Origin: Taxillus chinensis
Taxonomy: Eukaryota > Streptophyta > Magnoliopsida > Santalales > Loranthaceae
Assembly (NCBI GenBank): GCA_023512835.1
Contig: CM042092.1
Coordinates: 40,628,258-40,692,257 of the forward strand
DNA: 64,000 nt
Direction: 5' to 3'
Position 1 is the first letter of the stretch. Each line of letters opens with the position of its first letter. Positions 1-10,552 of the stretch are shown here, piece after piece. Made by a program: the position numbers and the translations under genes. A model generated the notes under the pieces. It had not been told where the DNA came from. It searched no databases and saw only the letters and a list, made by a program, of their open reading frames with translations.

Positions 1-740
1 GTACTTAGCTTGATTAATGAAGATCCCTTCCTTCAATTGTTTAACTTCTATTCCAAGGAAGTAGGACAGGTTCTCCCATCATGCTCATCTCAAACTTGCC
101 AGCTTATCAACTTTGCAAACTATTCACAAAGCTTCGGATTTGTTGATCCTGAAAATGATATCATCCATATATATCCGTACGATCGAGTATGTCCTTTCTC
201 TTTTTGTAGAAATAAAGTAGTGTTTATCTTCCTTTTTTGAAAGTTGTGAGCAAGTAGGAATTCGACGGTGTGTCGTACCAGGCTCTTGGAGCTTGCTTCA
301 AACCATACAAAGCTTTCCGAAGCTTGTAGACTAGATGTCCTGCCTTAGGTTCAATGAAACCGGGAGGTTGTTTAATGTACACCTCCTCTTGAAGATCTCC
401 ATTCAGAAATGCGCTTTTGACGTCCATTTGATAAACTATGAAGTTTTCATATGACGGATACGCGTAAACATTCGATGGCCTCAAGTCTTGCTACCTGGAG
501 CAAAGGTCTCGTCATAGTCTATTCCTTCTTCTTGATGATATCCTTTGGCTACCAGTCCTGGCTTTGTTTCGATTACTATTCCATCCGTATCAAGCTTGTT
601 CCGAAACACCCATTTAACTCCAATGACTTGTCGAGACTTAGGCCTTGGTACTAGAGTCCACACATCATTTCTCTTAAATTGATTGACTCTTCTTGCATGG
701 CTTCGTCCGAGTCGAATCCTGAAGAGCTTCATCTACCACC
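1..740 (-). pseudogene. Copia G reverse transcriptase, broken fragment
   Basis: Copia-type RT (RVT_2 family), which would copy element RNA into cDNA in the virus-like particle. At 481-732 the minus frame reads the N-terminal RT segment with VKWVFRNKLDTDG. At 224-484 it reads the palm segment with YQMDVKSAFLNGDLQEEVY, holding the first catalytic Asp, and then YGLKQAPRAWYD. Bases 1-190 correspond to the YVDD and connection part of copia F, in shifted frames. At least two frameshifts or stops break it, so no functional protein is possible. The C-terminal RNase H lies outside the window. Confidence 0.85.
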
Positions 741-1594
741 TTTGGTTCTATTTGAGATAGAAAACATGAGTAAAGACAAATGTTGGAGGTGGCTGCTCTT
801 GTTCTTACACCAACAAGTAGGATCACCAATCACTTGATCCGAGGGATGGTTTCAAGTCCACCTGTAATTCGTGCATGTGATGGTTGATCTTGTATAATTT
901 GAAGCTCGCCGGATTAGGTGGTTCAGGTATATCCGTCTGGTTGAGCTTCTTCGGACCAGATGTTTCCATATTAGCAGGTACGGTAGAACTAAGTGGTTCT
1001 TCAACACCGTTGCTTTCGGTGTTAACTGGTCCAGACGGACTTGAAGGTACTCCGGAATTTTGGATATCCATAGGAGTATGTCCAGGAGTTTAATGGTAGT
1101 CCCGAGTCCGATTCATCCGTAGCATCGTCCATATCATTTCTTTGTGCTTCACTGGTGCCACGTGGTTGGTCAGGATGTGTAACATGAACATTCATAAACT
1201 TTGAATAGTCGATGTTATTGTCATGAACCCGTACATTAGAACTTGAAGAAGTAACTTTTGACCAATCAAGATTAGTTTCATCAAATGTCACATGGATAGA
1301 TTCTTCAACTTTAAAAAGTTTTCTATTGAAGACCCGATAAGCCTTGCTATGTGATTTAGTACCCGACAAAAATCCCATCATCACATTTTGGTTCAAATTT
1401 ATTCCAGGGTTCTTTGCCGTTGTTCAATATATAGCAAGTACACCCAAAAGCTCCGAAATGTGAAATTAAAGGCTTTCGTCCTCTCCACATCTCATAGGGT
1501 GTTTTTCATGGTAGATTTATTTATTAGAGTTCTATTCCGAACATAGTAGGCAGTGGACACGGCTTGACCCATAGGCGAGAGGAAGCTTTGCCCC
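741..1594 (-). pseudogene. Copia G integrase C-terminal half and IN-RT linker, broken
   Basis: Minus-strand remains of the integrase end and the Ser/Pro-rich linker to RT. The segment at 1022-1396 contains KAYRVFNRKLFKVEESIHVTF, the conserved copia stretch after the integrase core, and ends in an acidic and polar linker. At 823-1071 a second frame continues with the Pro/Ser-rich linker. The upper end at 1594 is cut by element A1; the rest of the integrase resumes at 10553. Homologous to 61297-62120 of copia F. Frameshifts near 1050 and 1400 break the frame. Confidence 0.8.
1590..1594. repeat. Target-site duplication of A1, left copy
   Basis: GCCCC abuts the TGTAAGG start of the A1 LTR. The right copy after the 3' LTR (10553-10557) is CCCCC, so four of five bases match. 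Copia F at the same position (62057-62061) is uninterrupted, which shows this is an insertion point. Confidence 0.65.
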
Positions 1595-1865
1595 TGTAAG
1601 GACCCGTACCTTGAGTTAGTCGGTTTTGCCTCCTGAGTAGAGTTTTTCTAGATTTTGACCTAGTAGTTGGACTCCAATGAATTCACGTGCAAAAGGAAAG
1701 ATGCTTAGAATGATGTCCTCTATCTACCACGAAGTTTCGGACCAAATGGACATGTATGTGAGGTGCACGTGATATGGGTCCAATTCACGTGCAAGTGTAA
1801 TTGTCTTCCAAATGATGCAAGGAGGCTAGGGGTGAAGTTTGAAAGCATTTGGAGTTCATATGGAG

Positions 1866-1894
1866 TTGCACGTGAATTGGGAATTCACGTGCAA
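1866..1894. promoter_or_regulatory. CACGTG inverted repeat in A1 U3
   Basis: Arms TTGCACGTGAATT and AATTCACGTGCAA flank a GGG spacer, a perfect 13-bp inverted repeat. Each arm holds a CACGTG G-box, the core bound by plant bHLH and bZIP factors. More CACGTG copies lie at about 1686, 1758 and 1786. Function as an enhancer is inferred from position upstream of the TATA box. Confidence 0.6.
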
Positions 1895-2023
1895 ATTGGC
1901 GTGCAAGCATATTTTTGCATGGGTCCCTTGGTTTTGGCATTCTAAGGAACTTTCTCCAAAGGACCATGTTGAAATTCTGAATATTTTGGTGTGTATGGAT
2001 GCGGAAAGGTTGTAGCTTGTGTA

Positions 2024-2100
2024 ATCAAAACTACGTCGTTTTGATCCTGGGTTTACTTAATCAAAACTACGTCGTTTTGATGTGAATGGTGTCTATATAA
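2024..2100 (+). promoter_or_regulatory. Twin palindromes and TATA box of A1 5' LTR
   Basis: Two copies (2024-2045 and 2060-2081) of a 22-bp palindrome with arms ATCAAAAC and GTTTTGAT around TACGTC, an ACGT-core element. They sit just upstream of TATATAA at 2094-2100. Transcription would start around 2125-2135. The same block recurs in every related LTR in the window. Confidence 0.7.
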
Positions 2101-2271
2101 GGAGGGCTTGAGTTTGAGTTTAGGGTTCGGTGTTCCTTTCTTGCTGTACTGCCGCCTGAGAGAGAGAGAGCTAGAGAGAGAGAGGGAAGGGGAGTTCGTT
2201 GGGTCGTCGCAGGAGCATCTTGCGTGGGGAGGACGGCATTTGGCGCGGGAGCAAGGAAGATCCGCTTTAAG

Positions 2272-3041
2272 GTAGGGGGTTCTGTTCTTCCTAAACCCTC
2301 CTGTCCTAGGGTCCTAGGGCGGATTCTGGTCGTATCTGTTTATATATATATATGTAAATTCATATAGGTGTGATCTCCTATATGAATGTTGGCCTTCAAG
2401 TGGCATTTTGGTGTGGTTCGTGATCTATATGCTATATGTTTGATGAAAAGCCCTGTGTGAATATAGTTATGTGTATATGCCTGCCAAGTGTTTGAAATTA
2501 TGCCTGTGAGGACGTGTGCATGTTATGTGTTTGTGGAAATGCCTGTGTAGTTGGGTTTATGAGCTTGTGGATATATGCATGCTAAGTGTTCGATGTTATT
2601 CCTGTGTGACTAAGCATACTAAGTGTTTGATGTTATGCCTGTATGGCCATGTGTGCCGCGTGTTTGCTTGTACACCCGGTGGGCCGTGGAAGCCCGGGAC
2701 TGTTTTGAGGAACCCGGTGGTTGTGGAAGCCGGGACCATTTTGTGGAACCCGGTGGTTGTGGAAGCCGGGATTGTTTTGTGGAACCCGGTGGTTGTGGAA
2801 GCCCGGGGATCATTTTGAAACCCGGTGGGTGTGGAAGCCCGGGAGTGTTTATGTACTTGCCCATGTATGATTGTGTTTCTTGTTATAGCCTGTAACTATA
2901 TCCTGGTGGGATAATTGTATCACGACACGGCACTTGTACACAAGGCATGTAGATATCAGTGCATGGGATGGGTTGGGGAGACATGATCCCCTACCGAGTC
3001 TGTGGTTGCTCACCCCTCCTACCATGTTGTTTTCTTTTCAG
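2272..3041 (+). other. Putative intron inside the A1 5' LTR
   Basis: Donor-like AAG|GTAGGGG at 2271/2272 and acceptor-like TTTTCTTTTCAG|GAACC ending at 3041, with CTCAC branch-like sequence just before. Both signals are kept in X, A2 and the divergent S1 LTR. It lies between the TATA box and the poly(A) signal, so it would be a leader intron. No transcript evidence is available here. Confidence 0.4.
2673..2843 (+). repeat. LTR minisatellite, about 5 units of 33-36 bp
   Basis: Tandem units built on ACCCGGTGGTTGTGGAAGCC followed by a CGGGA...TTTTGTGG segment. The array makes long spurious ORFs in several frames. The A2 copies have five to six units, so unit number varies between LTRs. Confidence 0.85.
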
Positions 3042-3156
3042 GAACCTACAGGAGTTAGGTGGGACCCCAAGGTGGAAGACCTTATTTATTTAATTTGTTT
3101 ATGTTATTTTTATTATGGGAATTGATGTAACCCCGGTGGGGAAAGGATTTTGTTGT

Positions 3157-3162
3157 AATAAA
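3157..3162 (+). terminator. Poly(A) signal AATAAA in A1 5' LTR
   Basis: AATAAA in the TGTAATAAAACTGG context near the end of the LTR. The matching site in the 3' LTR, 10398-10403, would end the element transcript. A2 has ATTAAA instead. Confidence 0.5.
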
Positions 3163-3314
3163 ACTGGTTTGGATTGCTTTTAATGAATATTACTTTCTTG
3201 AATGTTGTGGATGTTTAAAATGTTAAATTTTGTATCCTACCCCTTTGCCCTCCGTGTGGGTAAAGGGGAGTCACGTACGGTTTCCTCGGGTTGGAAATCC
3301 GGGGCGTGACAATA

Positions 3315-3325
3315 TGGTATCGAGC
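3315..3325 (+). other. A1 primer-binding site (tRNA-iMet type)
   Basis: TGGTATCGAGC, three bases after the LTR. It matches the TGGTATCAGAGC complement of the plant initiator Met tRNA 3' end except for one lost base. Reverse transcription of minus-strand DNA starts here. Confidence 0.8.
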
Positions 3326-3720
3326 ATGGTCTAGTTGGCCTAGGGTAGTGGGCGGACTTGGTTATCTTGAGTCCTTTGGAGGAGCCTGGAGGGACATGCC
3401 TGATCAACATGGTCCTCTTTGAGCCTCCAAGGTGTACTTGGGGTAGTCCGGTCTTGTAGTAGGATTTGCATGCATTGGCATTAGGGCACTAGTTGCATTT
3501 CTTTGTGAATGTATGCTAAACCGTGGATAAAATCATATGATTAAGTGAAATGTGCAACTCTGATTTGTTTGGCAATGTGTACTTGAACGTGCAATGTGAT
3601 TGATGCAATGTATGTGTGTAACATCACGTGATAGTGGAATTGATCGGTGGGGGTAGAGGTAGTGACGCGATAGATTATAAAATTGTTTTGACGTTGTGCT
3701 TCTTACTTCGTGTAGTAAGA
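3326..3720 (+). other. A1 leader, non-coding
   Basis: The 5' untranslated leader between the PBS and the gag ATG. Conserved with 53191-53619 in A2. It would hold the packaging signal, but I can point to no specific motif. Confidence 0.6.
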
Positions 3721-4860
3721 ATGCCGCCGAGGAGAGTGACACGTGCGTCCGGGGCGATGGGCGATGAGTCATCCGCCCATGAGGGTCCGGGTGCGGGACC
3801 ATCCGTTGGAGGGCATGCGTTATCTTGGCACAACTGCAAGAAGGCATCCGGCCGGAGGTACGAGAGCTACGGGAGGGACTCCGGCAGGACGTTCGGGAGG
3901 AGGTGCGCCGGTGAGATGGCGGCACGGCGGGTGGTGCCACCACCACCACCACCGGTCACGAGAGCCGCCTCGTGAGCGTGAGAGTTCGGCCGGGTGGTGT
4001 ACCGACCCGTGCGAGAGGATGACGTGGTGACACGGTTCCGAAAGGAACAACCTCCGCGATTTAAGGGGGGGAGAAGATCCTGTGGTAGGCGAGCAGTGGT
4101 TGAGGCAGATTGAGCACGTGTTCTCCTTTCTCCTGCCCCGGGAGGAGGATAAGGTGCGACCGGCAATTCGGCGGCTGGAGGGGGACGCTTTGGAGTGGTG
4201 GACGAGTGTTGCGGGGAGCCGTGCGGTGCAACTCATGTTTTGGGAGGAGTTCTTGCAACTCTTCCAAGATGAGTTCTTCCGGAATCGGTGAGATGGCAAA
4301 AGAGGGAAGAATTTGGCAGCTTGAACGGGGATCCAAGACGGTACCCGAATATGAGCGGGAGTTCCTGGGAGATTGAGTAGGTTTGCTCCCTGAGAGCGTG
4401 GTAAGGGAGGACCTGAAGGCCCACAAGTTCACCTTGGGTCTCAGGCCGCCCTTAGGGAGAGGGTGGCGATTCTACGCTTGAGGACCTATCTTGAGGCCGT
4501 GGAGACGGCCCGTATAGCCGAGAGGGAACCGGATGATGGGAGGCAGGCCCATCGGGGGCGCCAAGTGCGAGTGGGCCTGATCGAGATGCGGGGTCCAAGA
4601 GGCTCAAGACGGAGGAGAGGGATAGCAGTTCCTTCCGCGACAGGGGACGCAGACATTGGCGAACCCAGGGAGGTCTAGCTTTGGCGGTGGCGGCAGGGCG
4701 GTCCAGCGGGGGTCTCCCCGGCGGTTGTTCTCTTGTGGGGAGCAAGGCCACTTGAGGAAGGAGTGTCCAAAGAGGGACCGGAAATGCCATAGATGTGGAC
4801 GAGAGGGCCATCCGAGCCGGGTTTGCCGGAGTGGCAACGGGGAGTGGGAGGCATGACATC
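3721..4860 (+). pseudogene. A1 gag, frameshifted
   Basis: Gag structural protein that would form the virus-like particle and bind RNA. The ATG at 3721 begins MPPRRVTRASGA, typical of Tekay/Del Gag. The retrotransposon-gag core is at 4082-4291 with WLRQIEHVFSFL and ALEWWTS. The nucleocapsid end at 4725-4826 has two knuckles: the first reads LFSCGEQGHLRKEC, lacking its first Cys, and the second, CHRCGREGHPSRVC, is complete CX2CX4HX4C. Frame changes near 3830, 4060, 4290 and 4460 break the protein. Confidence 0.88.
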
Positions 4861-5575
4861 CAAGACAAGGAGTGATGCCGGTTTCGTGCACCAGCCGAGA
4901 GACCAGCTCGTCGGTGGCGAGCCGGCCAAGCAGGATCCGGTCGGACCCGACCTCGGGGGAGGCCGGAGCGGCAACGGACCGAGGCCGGAGGCAACCTTAG
5001 CGGGAAGCGTCCAGGTGAGTGAGCCGACTAGTGGCACGGGCCAAGGAAGGGTGTTTGCGCCTGGAGGCGACATACCAGGGAGGAGGCCGAGCTACCACCC
5101 CCACCAGTGAGGGTGGAGCAGGACCATCGGTGGTTAGAGGTACCCTCTTGATCTCCCGTACCTTAGCTTCGTTCTTTTCGATACGGGTGCATCGTGTTCG
5201 TTTGTCTTGCCGAGCCTGTGATAGATAGTTTGGGGTTAGCTTGTGTGGAGGCCGCGAGGCCCCTAGTTGTGGAGTCTCCGGTGGGAGGCATGATAGAGGT
5301 ACGACGAGTGTGTCGTGATCGTGTGTTAACCATAGGAGAGGTGGAGCCGCGTTTTGACTTGCATGTGATGCCTTTGAGGGCGTTTGACCTGATCTTGGGT
5401 ATGGATTGGCTTATGGCTTTCCAGGCCAAGATAGATTGTTATCGGCGGCGTGTGTCCTTTGTGACACCTGCAGGGACCTCTTGCACCCTGCGGGGGGAGT
5501 GGGATTGTGAGGCGAGTCGGGTGGGCCAGTGTTGGACCGGTGGGGTGCCATTACCCACAGGTTGGCAGCCCTGAC
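4861..5575 (+). pseudogene. A1 gag-pol linker and aspartic protease, frameshifted
   Basis: A Gly/Pro/Arg-rich linker leads into a retropepsin that would process Gag-Pol. The active-site FDTGASCSF is readable at 5177-5203 but lies in another frame than the following 5194-5574 segment, which carries the RAFDLILGMDWL motif of gypsy proteases. The intact counterpart in A2 is 54695-55636. A single-base loss just after the active site disrupts it. Confidence 0.85.
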
Positions 5576-6470
5576 CTTTCCTGAGGAGGGTAAGGTGGAA
5601 AAGAGGGGTGTGGCCCGTTGTTGTGGACCAATTTCGGGATGTTTTTCCTGAGCAGTTGAGGAGTTTGCCACCTAAGAGGAGTGTGGAGTTCACCATCGAG
5701 TTGGTGCCGGGGACAGTCCAATTTCCCAAGTAGCGTATCGTATGGGGCCAGCCGAGCCGAGGGAGCTTCAAGAGGCAAATCGAGGAGTTGGTGGGCCAGG
5801 GGGTATATCGGACCAAGTACCTCACCTTGGGGTGCTCCGGTGCTCTTTGCTAAGAAGGGCCGATGGCACGCTTCGTCTCTGCATCGACTACGGGGAAGCC
5901 GAATTCGGTGGACCGTGAAGAACAAGTACCCGTTGCCTCGGATAGATGACCTGTTTGACCAATTGAGTGGGGCCCGGTGGTTTTCCAAGATAGACTTACG
6001 GTCGGGGTATCACCGGCTCAGGGTTGGGGAGGAGGACATCCCTAAGACGGCTTTCGGTGCGGTATGGGCATTATGAGTGGGTAGTGATGCCTTTCGGGCT
6101 CACTAATGCGCCGCCAGTGTTCATGCATTTGATGAACCAAGTCTTTGCCCCATACTTAGACTCGTTCGTGGTGGTGTTTATCGACGACATCTTGGTGTAT
6201 TCCAAGACCGAGAGGGAGCACGTGGAGCACTTGGCAACAGTGTTGCAAACCTTGAGGGACCAGCACTGTTTGCTAAGTTTAGCAAGTGTGAGTTTTGGGC
6301 TGCAGGAGGTTCACTTTCTTGGCCATGTGGTGTCACCGAGGGAGTTAGGGTGGACCCGACCAAGATTGAGGCCGTGGCATCGTGGGCAAGGCCAACCAAC
6401 GTTTTTGAGATCCGTAGTTTTCTTGGCTTGGCGGGGTACTATCGTCGTTTTGTAGAGGGGTTCTCCCGTT
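5576..6470 (+). pseudogene. A1 reverse transcriptase, frameshifted
   Basis: Ty3/gypsy RT (RVT_1). Seen are [11 protein letters not shown] near 5830, [14 protein letters not shown] at 5980-6020 with the first catalytic Asp, FGLTNAP near 6090, [12 protein letters not shown] at 6178-6213 with the catalytic DD pair, and the thumb with [15 protein letters not shown] ending near 6465. Frames change near 5710, 5790, 5900, 6055 and 6270. The deletions near 6054-6062 are shared with A2. Confidence 0.88.
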
Positions 6471-7000
6471 TGCGCCGCCTATGACAGCGTTGACTCGGAA
6501 GGGCGTGAAGTTTGAGTGGACGGACAAGTGCCGGCAGGCGTTTGAGACTCTCAAAACCCGTTTGACCACCGCACCTGTGTTGAGGTTGCCTAGGGAGGAT
6601 ATTCCGTATGAGGTGTCTCGTGATGCGTCCAGGGTTGGTTTGGGGTGTGTGCTTATGCGGGGGCACGGTGTGGTAGCTTATGGGTCAAGGCAACCTGAAG
6701 CCTCATGAGCGAATTATCCTACTCATGACCTTGAGTTAGTGCTTGTCATCTTCGCCCTGAAGAGTTGGCAGCACTACCTCTTGGGGGAAAAGTTTGTGGT
6801 GTTCTCGGATCACAAGAGCCTTCAGGTACATCTTTACTCGAAGGACTTGAATTTGAGGCAAAGGAGATGGGTGGAGTATTTGCAGACCTTTGATTTTACT
6901 CTTGCCTATACCCCGGGCAAGGGTAATGTTGTGGCCGATGCATTGAGCGAAAAAGGGAAAGCCGAGGTGGCCGTGAGGGAGTGGAAGGCGATGGAGCGGT
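6471..7000 (+). pseudogene. A1 RNase H, broken
   Basis: RNase H (RT_RNaseH family) that would remove the RNA template. 6481-6708 reads [18 protein letters not shown] and a DAS motif in SRDASRVGLGC; relatives have YCDAS. 6739-7107 reads [20 protein letters not shown] and ends with KGNVVADALS, which holds the last acidic residue. A stop near 6706 splits the domain. Confidence 0.87.
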
Positions 7001-8310
7001 TGGCGACGTTGCGGCTACGGCTCGTTGTTCGTGATGGTGGGACAAGTCCTGCGTCCTTTGGTGGTAGTGCTGAGTTGTACCAGCGCGTCCGGGAGGAACA
7101 CAGGTGACATTGAGTGTGAGGTTCTCCGTGCCCGTATTGAGGCCGGGGAGCTATCCGGGGGACCGGACAGAGGGTCCTGAGCATGAGTTGTCATTTCGGG
7201 GGGCGGTTGGTAGTAGCTTCTTCCCTCGGGGATGAGGTGATGAGGGAGTTTCACCAATCTAGGGTTCTTGTGCATCCAGGGGGTACGAAGATGTACCATG
7301 CGCCGTGGACATTTTTGGTGGCCTGGGATGAAACGCGATGTGGCTGCCTTTGTTTCGCGGTGCCTCACGTGTCGACGGGTGAAGGCCGAGCATCGGCGGC
7401 CGGCGGGCATGTACTGACCCTTGCCCATAGCGGAGTGGAAGTGGGACCATATCGCGATGGACTTTGGATTGGTCTTCCACCCACCACCGGGAGGAAGGAC
7501 ATGATTTGGGTGATTGTGGATCGACTCACAAAGTCGGCCCATTTTCTTCTTGTTCGCGAGCGGGACTCCATTGGGACTTTGAGTCGATTGTACATGAACG
7601 AGATTGTGAGACCTTGCATGGGGTACCATCATCGGTTGTCTCTCGACCGGGATTCGAGGTTCACTTCCCGTTTCGGGGCCGGTTTAGCAGGAGGCTATGG
7701 GAACCAAGCTTCACTTGAGTACAGCCTTTCACCCTGAGACGGACGGTCGGACCGAGCGGACGAATCGGACCATGGAGGACATGTTACGGGCCTGTGTGTT
7801 AGATTTCGGGGGTTCGTGGGCAACTCACCTTCCTTTGGTGGAGTTTGCCTACAACAACAGCCTATCAGGCATCCATTGGGATGGCTCCTTTTGAGGCGTT
7901 GTACGGACGGCCGTGTCGATCACCCTTGTGTTGGACCGAGGTAGGAGAGGCAGCCCTCTTGGGGCCACGATTGGTTCAAGAGGCTACCGAGAAGGTCAAG
8001 TTGATTCGTCGGCGTTTGTTGTCGGCTCGAGTCGGCAGAAATCTTATGCGGATCAGCGGCGGCGACCTTTGGAGTTTTTGTTGGTGATCATGTGTTCCTT
8101 CGTGTCTCTCCACGCCGTGGACATCGACGGTTTGGGCGAGGTTCCAAGCTATCTCCGCGGTTTATTGGCCCTTTTGAGATTCTGGATCGTGTAGGGCCCG
8201 TAGCCTACCGGTTAGCGTTACCACCGCGGGCGAGTCGAGTGCACAACGTGTTTCACGTGTCCCGGTTGAGGAAGTATCACCCTGACCCCACTCATGTGAT
8301 TGATTGGGGG
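7001..8310 (+). pseudogene. A1 integrase with GPY/F module, broken
   Basis: Gypsy integrase that would join cDNA to the genome. The N-terminal HHCC region at 7240-7375 includes [10 protein letters not shown] and a CLTC pair in shifted frames. The rve core follows: [16 protein letters not shown] at 7500-7548, the second Asp in the DRDSRFTS segment near 7647, and the Glu in [16 protein letters not shown] at 7739-7786. The GPY/F module reads [19 protein letters not shown] around 8155-8216. Frames change at about 7310, 7610, 7700, 7860 and 8040. Confidence 0.87.
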
Positions 8311-8544
8311 ACGTTGGACATTGAGGATGACATGTCCGTCATTGAGGCCCCTATCCGTATCCTAGATCGGCAAGAGAAACTTTTGCGTGGTCGTCTTATT
8401 CCTTTGGTTCGCGTCTTGTGGCAGCACCGTGGCATTGAGGAGGAGACATGGGAACGGGAGTCCGTGATGCGGAGCAGCACCCTGGACTTGTTCGAGGACC
8501 GAACAATCTTAAGCGTGGGGAGGTGGCCGTTGGCCAAGGGATAG
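8311..8544 (+). pseudogene. A1 chromodomain at integrase C-terminus
   Basis: The last part of pol reads [13 protein letters not shown], then [18 protein letters not shown] and an acidic end, the chromodomain pattern of plant chromoviruses, which steers integration to marked chromatin. The C-terminus is frameshifted against A2 (58142-58414), giving an altered tail that stops at 8544. Confidence 0.8.
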
Positions 8545-8829
8545 TGATGTTTCCTTGTGATGTGTTTTCTTGTATTAGTTGATGTATTTGTATTGTCTTT
8601 TAAAGACATGTGTTCTTATTTGTGATGTGCTTTGAAATGTGTATTCGTGCCATGTGGACATGTGTTCGTGCATTATTGTGGTTATGGATTATGGTGAGTG
8701 CCCGTTATGTCTTTGTTGTCTTGTGTGTGGTGTATGACCCATTTGGGTGTGGTGGCTTGCCGGGTGGCAAATGGGTAGTTTGTGGTTGTTTTCCTCGTAT
8801 GTCATTTCTTTTCGAGGACGAAAAGTCTT
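8545..8829 (+). other. A1 3' untranslated region
   Basis: Non-coding T/G-rich sequence between pol and the PPT, conserved with 58415-58689 of A2 and 29961-30163 of B. A TTTCTTTTCGAGGACGAAAA stretch lies just before the PPT in all three. Confidence 0.7.
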
Positions 8830-8842
8830 AAGGGGGAGAGGA
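8830..8842 (+). other. A1 polypurine tract
   Basis: AAGGGGGAGAGGA directly against the 3' LTR start at 8843. It would resist RNase H and prime plus-strand DNA. Confidence 0.9.
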
Positions 8843-10552
8843 TGTAAGGACCCGTACCTTGAGTTAGTCGGTTTTGCCTCCCTGAGTAGAGTTTTTCTAG
8901 ATTTTGACCTAGTAGTTGGACTCCAATGAATTCACGTGCAAAAGGAAAGATGCTTAGAATGATGTCCTCTATCTACCACGAAGTTTCGGACCAAATGGAC
9001 ATGTATGTGAGGTGCACGTGATATGGGTCCAATTCACGTGCAAGTGTAATTGTCTTCCAAATGATGCAAGGAGGCTAGGGGTGAAGTTTGAAAGCATTTG
9101 GAGTTCATATGGAGTTGCACGTGAATTGGGAATTCACGTGCAAATTGGCGTGCGAGCATATTTTTGCATGGGTCCCTTGGTTTTGGCATTCTAAGGAACT
9201 TTCTCCAAAGGACCATGTTGAAATTCCGAATATTTTGGTGTGTATGGATGCGGAAAGGTTGTAGCTTGTGTAATCAAAACTACGTCGTTTTGATCCTGGG
9301 TTTACTTAATCAAAACTACGTCGTTTTGATGTGAATGGTGTCTATATAAGGAGGGCTTGAGTTTGAGTTTAGGGTTCTGGTGTTCCTTTCTTTGCAGTTC
9401 TGCCCTGAGAGAGAGAGAGAGCTAGAGAGAGAGAGGGAAGGGGAGTTCTTTGGTTCTTTGCCGGAGCATCTTGCGTGGGGAGGACGGCATTTGGCGCGGG
9501 AGCAAGGAAGATCTTGCTTTAAGGTAGGGGTTTGTTCTTCCTAAACCCTCCTGTCCTAGGGTCCTAGGGCGATTCGGGGTGTATCCGTTTATATATATAT
9601 ATGTAAATTCATATAGGTGTGATCTCCTATATGAATGTTGGCCTCGGTGGCATTTTGGTGTGGTTCCGTGATCTATATGCTATATGTTTGATGAAAAGCC
9701 TGTGTGAATATAGTTATGTGTATATGCCTGCCAAGTGTTTGAAATTATGCCTGTGAGGCCGTGCATGTTATGTGTTTGTGGAAATGCCTGTGTGGTTGGG
9801 TTTATGAGCTTGTGGATATATGCATGCTAAGTGTTCGATGTTATTCCTGTGTGACTAAGCATACTAAGTGTTTGATGTTATGCCTGTATGGCCATGTGTG
9901 CCGCGTGTTTGCTTGTACACCCGGTGGTCGTGGAAGCCTGGGACTGTTTTGAGGAACCCGGTGGTTGTGGAAGCCCGGGATATTTTGTGGAACCCGGTGG
10001 TTGTGGAAGCCCGGGACTTTTGTGGAACCCGGTGGTTGTGGAAGCCCGGGATCGTTCTTGAAACCCGGTGGCTGTGGAAGCCCGGGAGTGTTTATGTACT
10101 TGCCCATGTATGATTGTGTTTCTTTGTTATAGCTTGTAACTATATCCGGTGGGATAATTGTATCACGACACAAAGCACTTGTACACAAGGCATGTAGATA
10201 TCGAGTGCATGGGATGGGTTGGGGAGACATGATCCCTGATTTGTGGTTGCTCACCCCTCCTACCATGTTGTTTTCTTTTCAGGAACCTACAGGAGTTAGG
10301 TGGGACCCCAAGGTGGAAGACCTTATTTATTTAATTTGTTTATGTTATTTTTATTATGGGAATTGATGTAACCCCAGTGGGGAAAGGATTTTGTTGTAAT
10401 AAACTGGTTTGGATTGCTTTTAATGAATATTACTTTCTTGAATGTTGTGGATGTTTAAAATGTTAAATTTTGTATCCTACCCCTTTGCCCTCCGTGTGGG
10501 TAAAAGGGGAGTCACGTACCGGTTTCCTCGGGTTGGAAATCGGGGCGTGACA
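8843..10552 (+). repeat. A1 3' LTR (1710 bp)
   Basis: Matches the 5' LTR throughout. Twin palindromes at 9273-9294 and 9309-9330, TATATAA at 9343-9349, putative intron 9524-10282, minisatellite 9918-10086 and AATAAA at 10398-10403. Ends CGTGACA before CCCCC. The few differences from the 5' LTR suggest a fairly recent insertion. Confidence 0.93.

Larger units (their letters stand above)
1595..3311 (+). repeat. A1 5' LTR (1717 bp)
   Basis: Starts TGTAAGGACCCG and ends GGGGCGTGACA, followed directly by the PBS. Nearly identical by eye to the 3' LTR at 8843-10552. It holds CACGTG-rich inverted repeats, twin palindromes, a TATA box, a GA microsatellite near 2160, a TA run near 2340, a minisatellite and a polyadenylation signal, so U3, R and U5 can be outlined. 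Confidence 0.93.
1595..10552 (+). mobile_element. Gypsy element A1, Tekay/Del-type chromovirus, complete but defective
   Basis: An 8958-bp LTR retrotransposon with LTRs at 1595-3311 and 8843-10552, both TG...CA. It has an iMet-type PBS, the gag-protease-RT-RNase H-integrase-chromodomain order and a polypurine tract against the 3' LTR. The order RT-RNase H-IN marks Ty3/gypsy; the chromodomain after the integrase marks a chromovirus, and gag starting MPPRR fits Tekay/Del. Inserted in the integrase region of copia G. All ORFs are frameshifted, so the copy is non-autonomous. Close relative of A2. Confidence 0.93.

Noticed and set aside
1785..1967. 60-codon ORFs on both strands repeated in every chromovirus LTR (9034, 51557, 58893)
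   Set aside because: Conservation follows from LTR homology; the palindromic CACGTG sequence opens both strands.
2516..2895. Plus-strand ORFs of 90-100 codons with PGGCGSPG-like repeats (also near 9868, 52440 and 59746)
   Set aside because: They translate the LTR minisatellite in several frames; no start context or domain.
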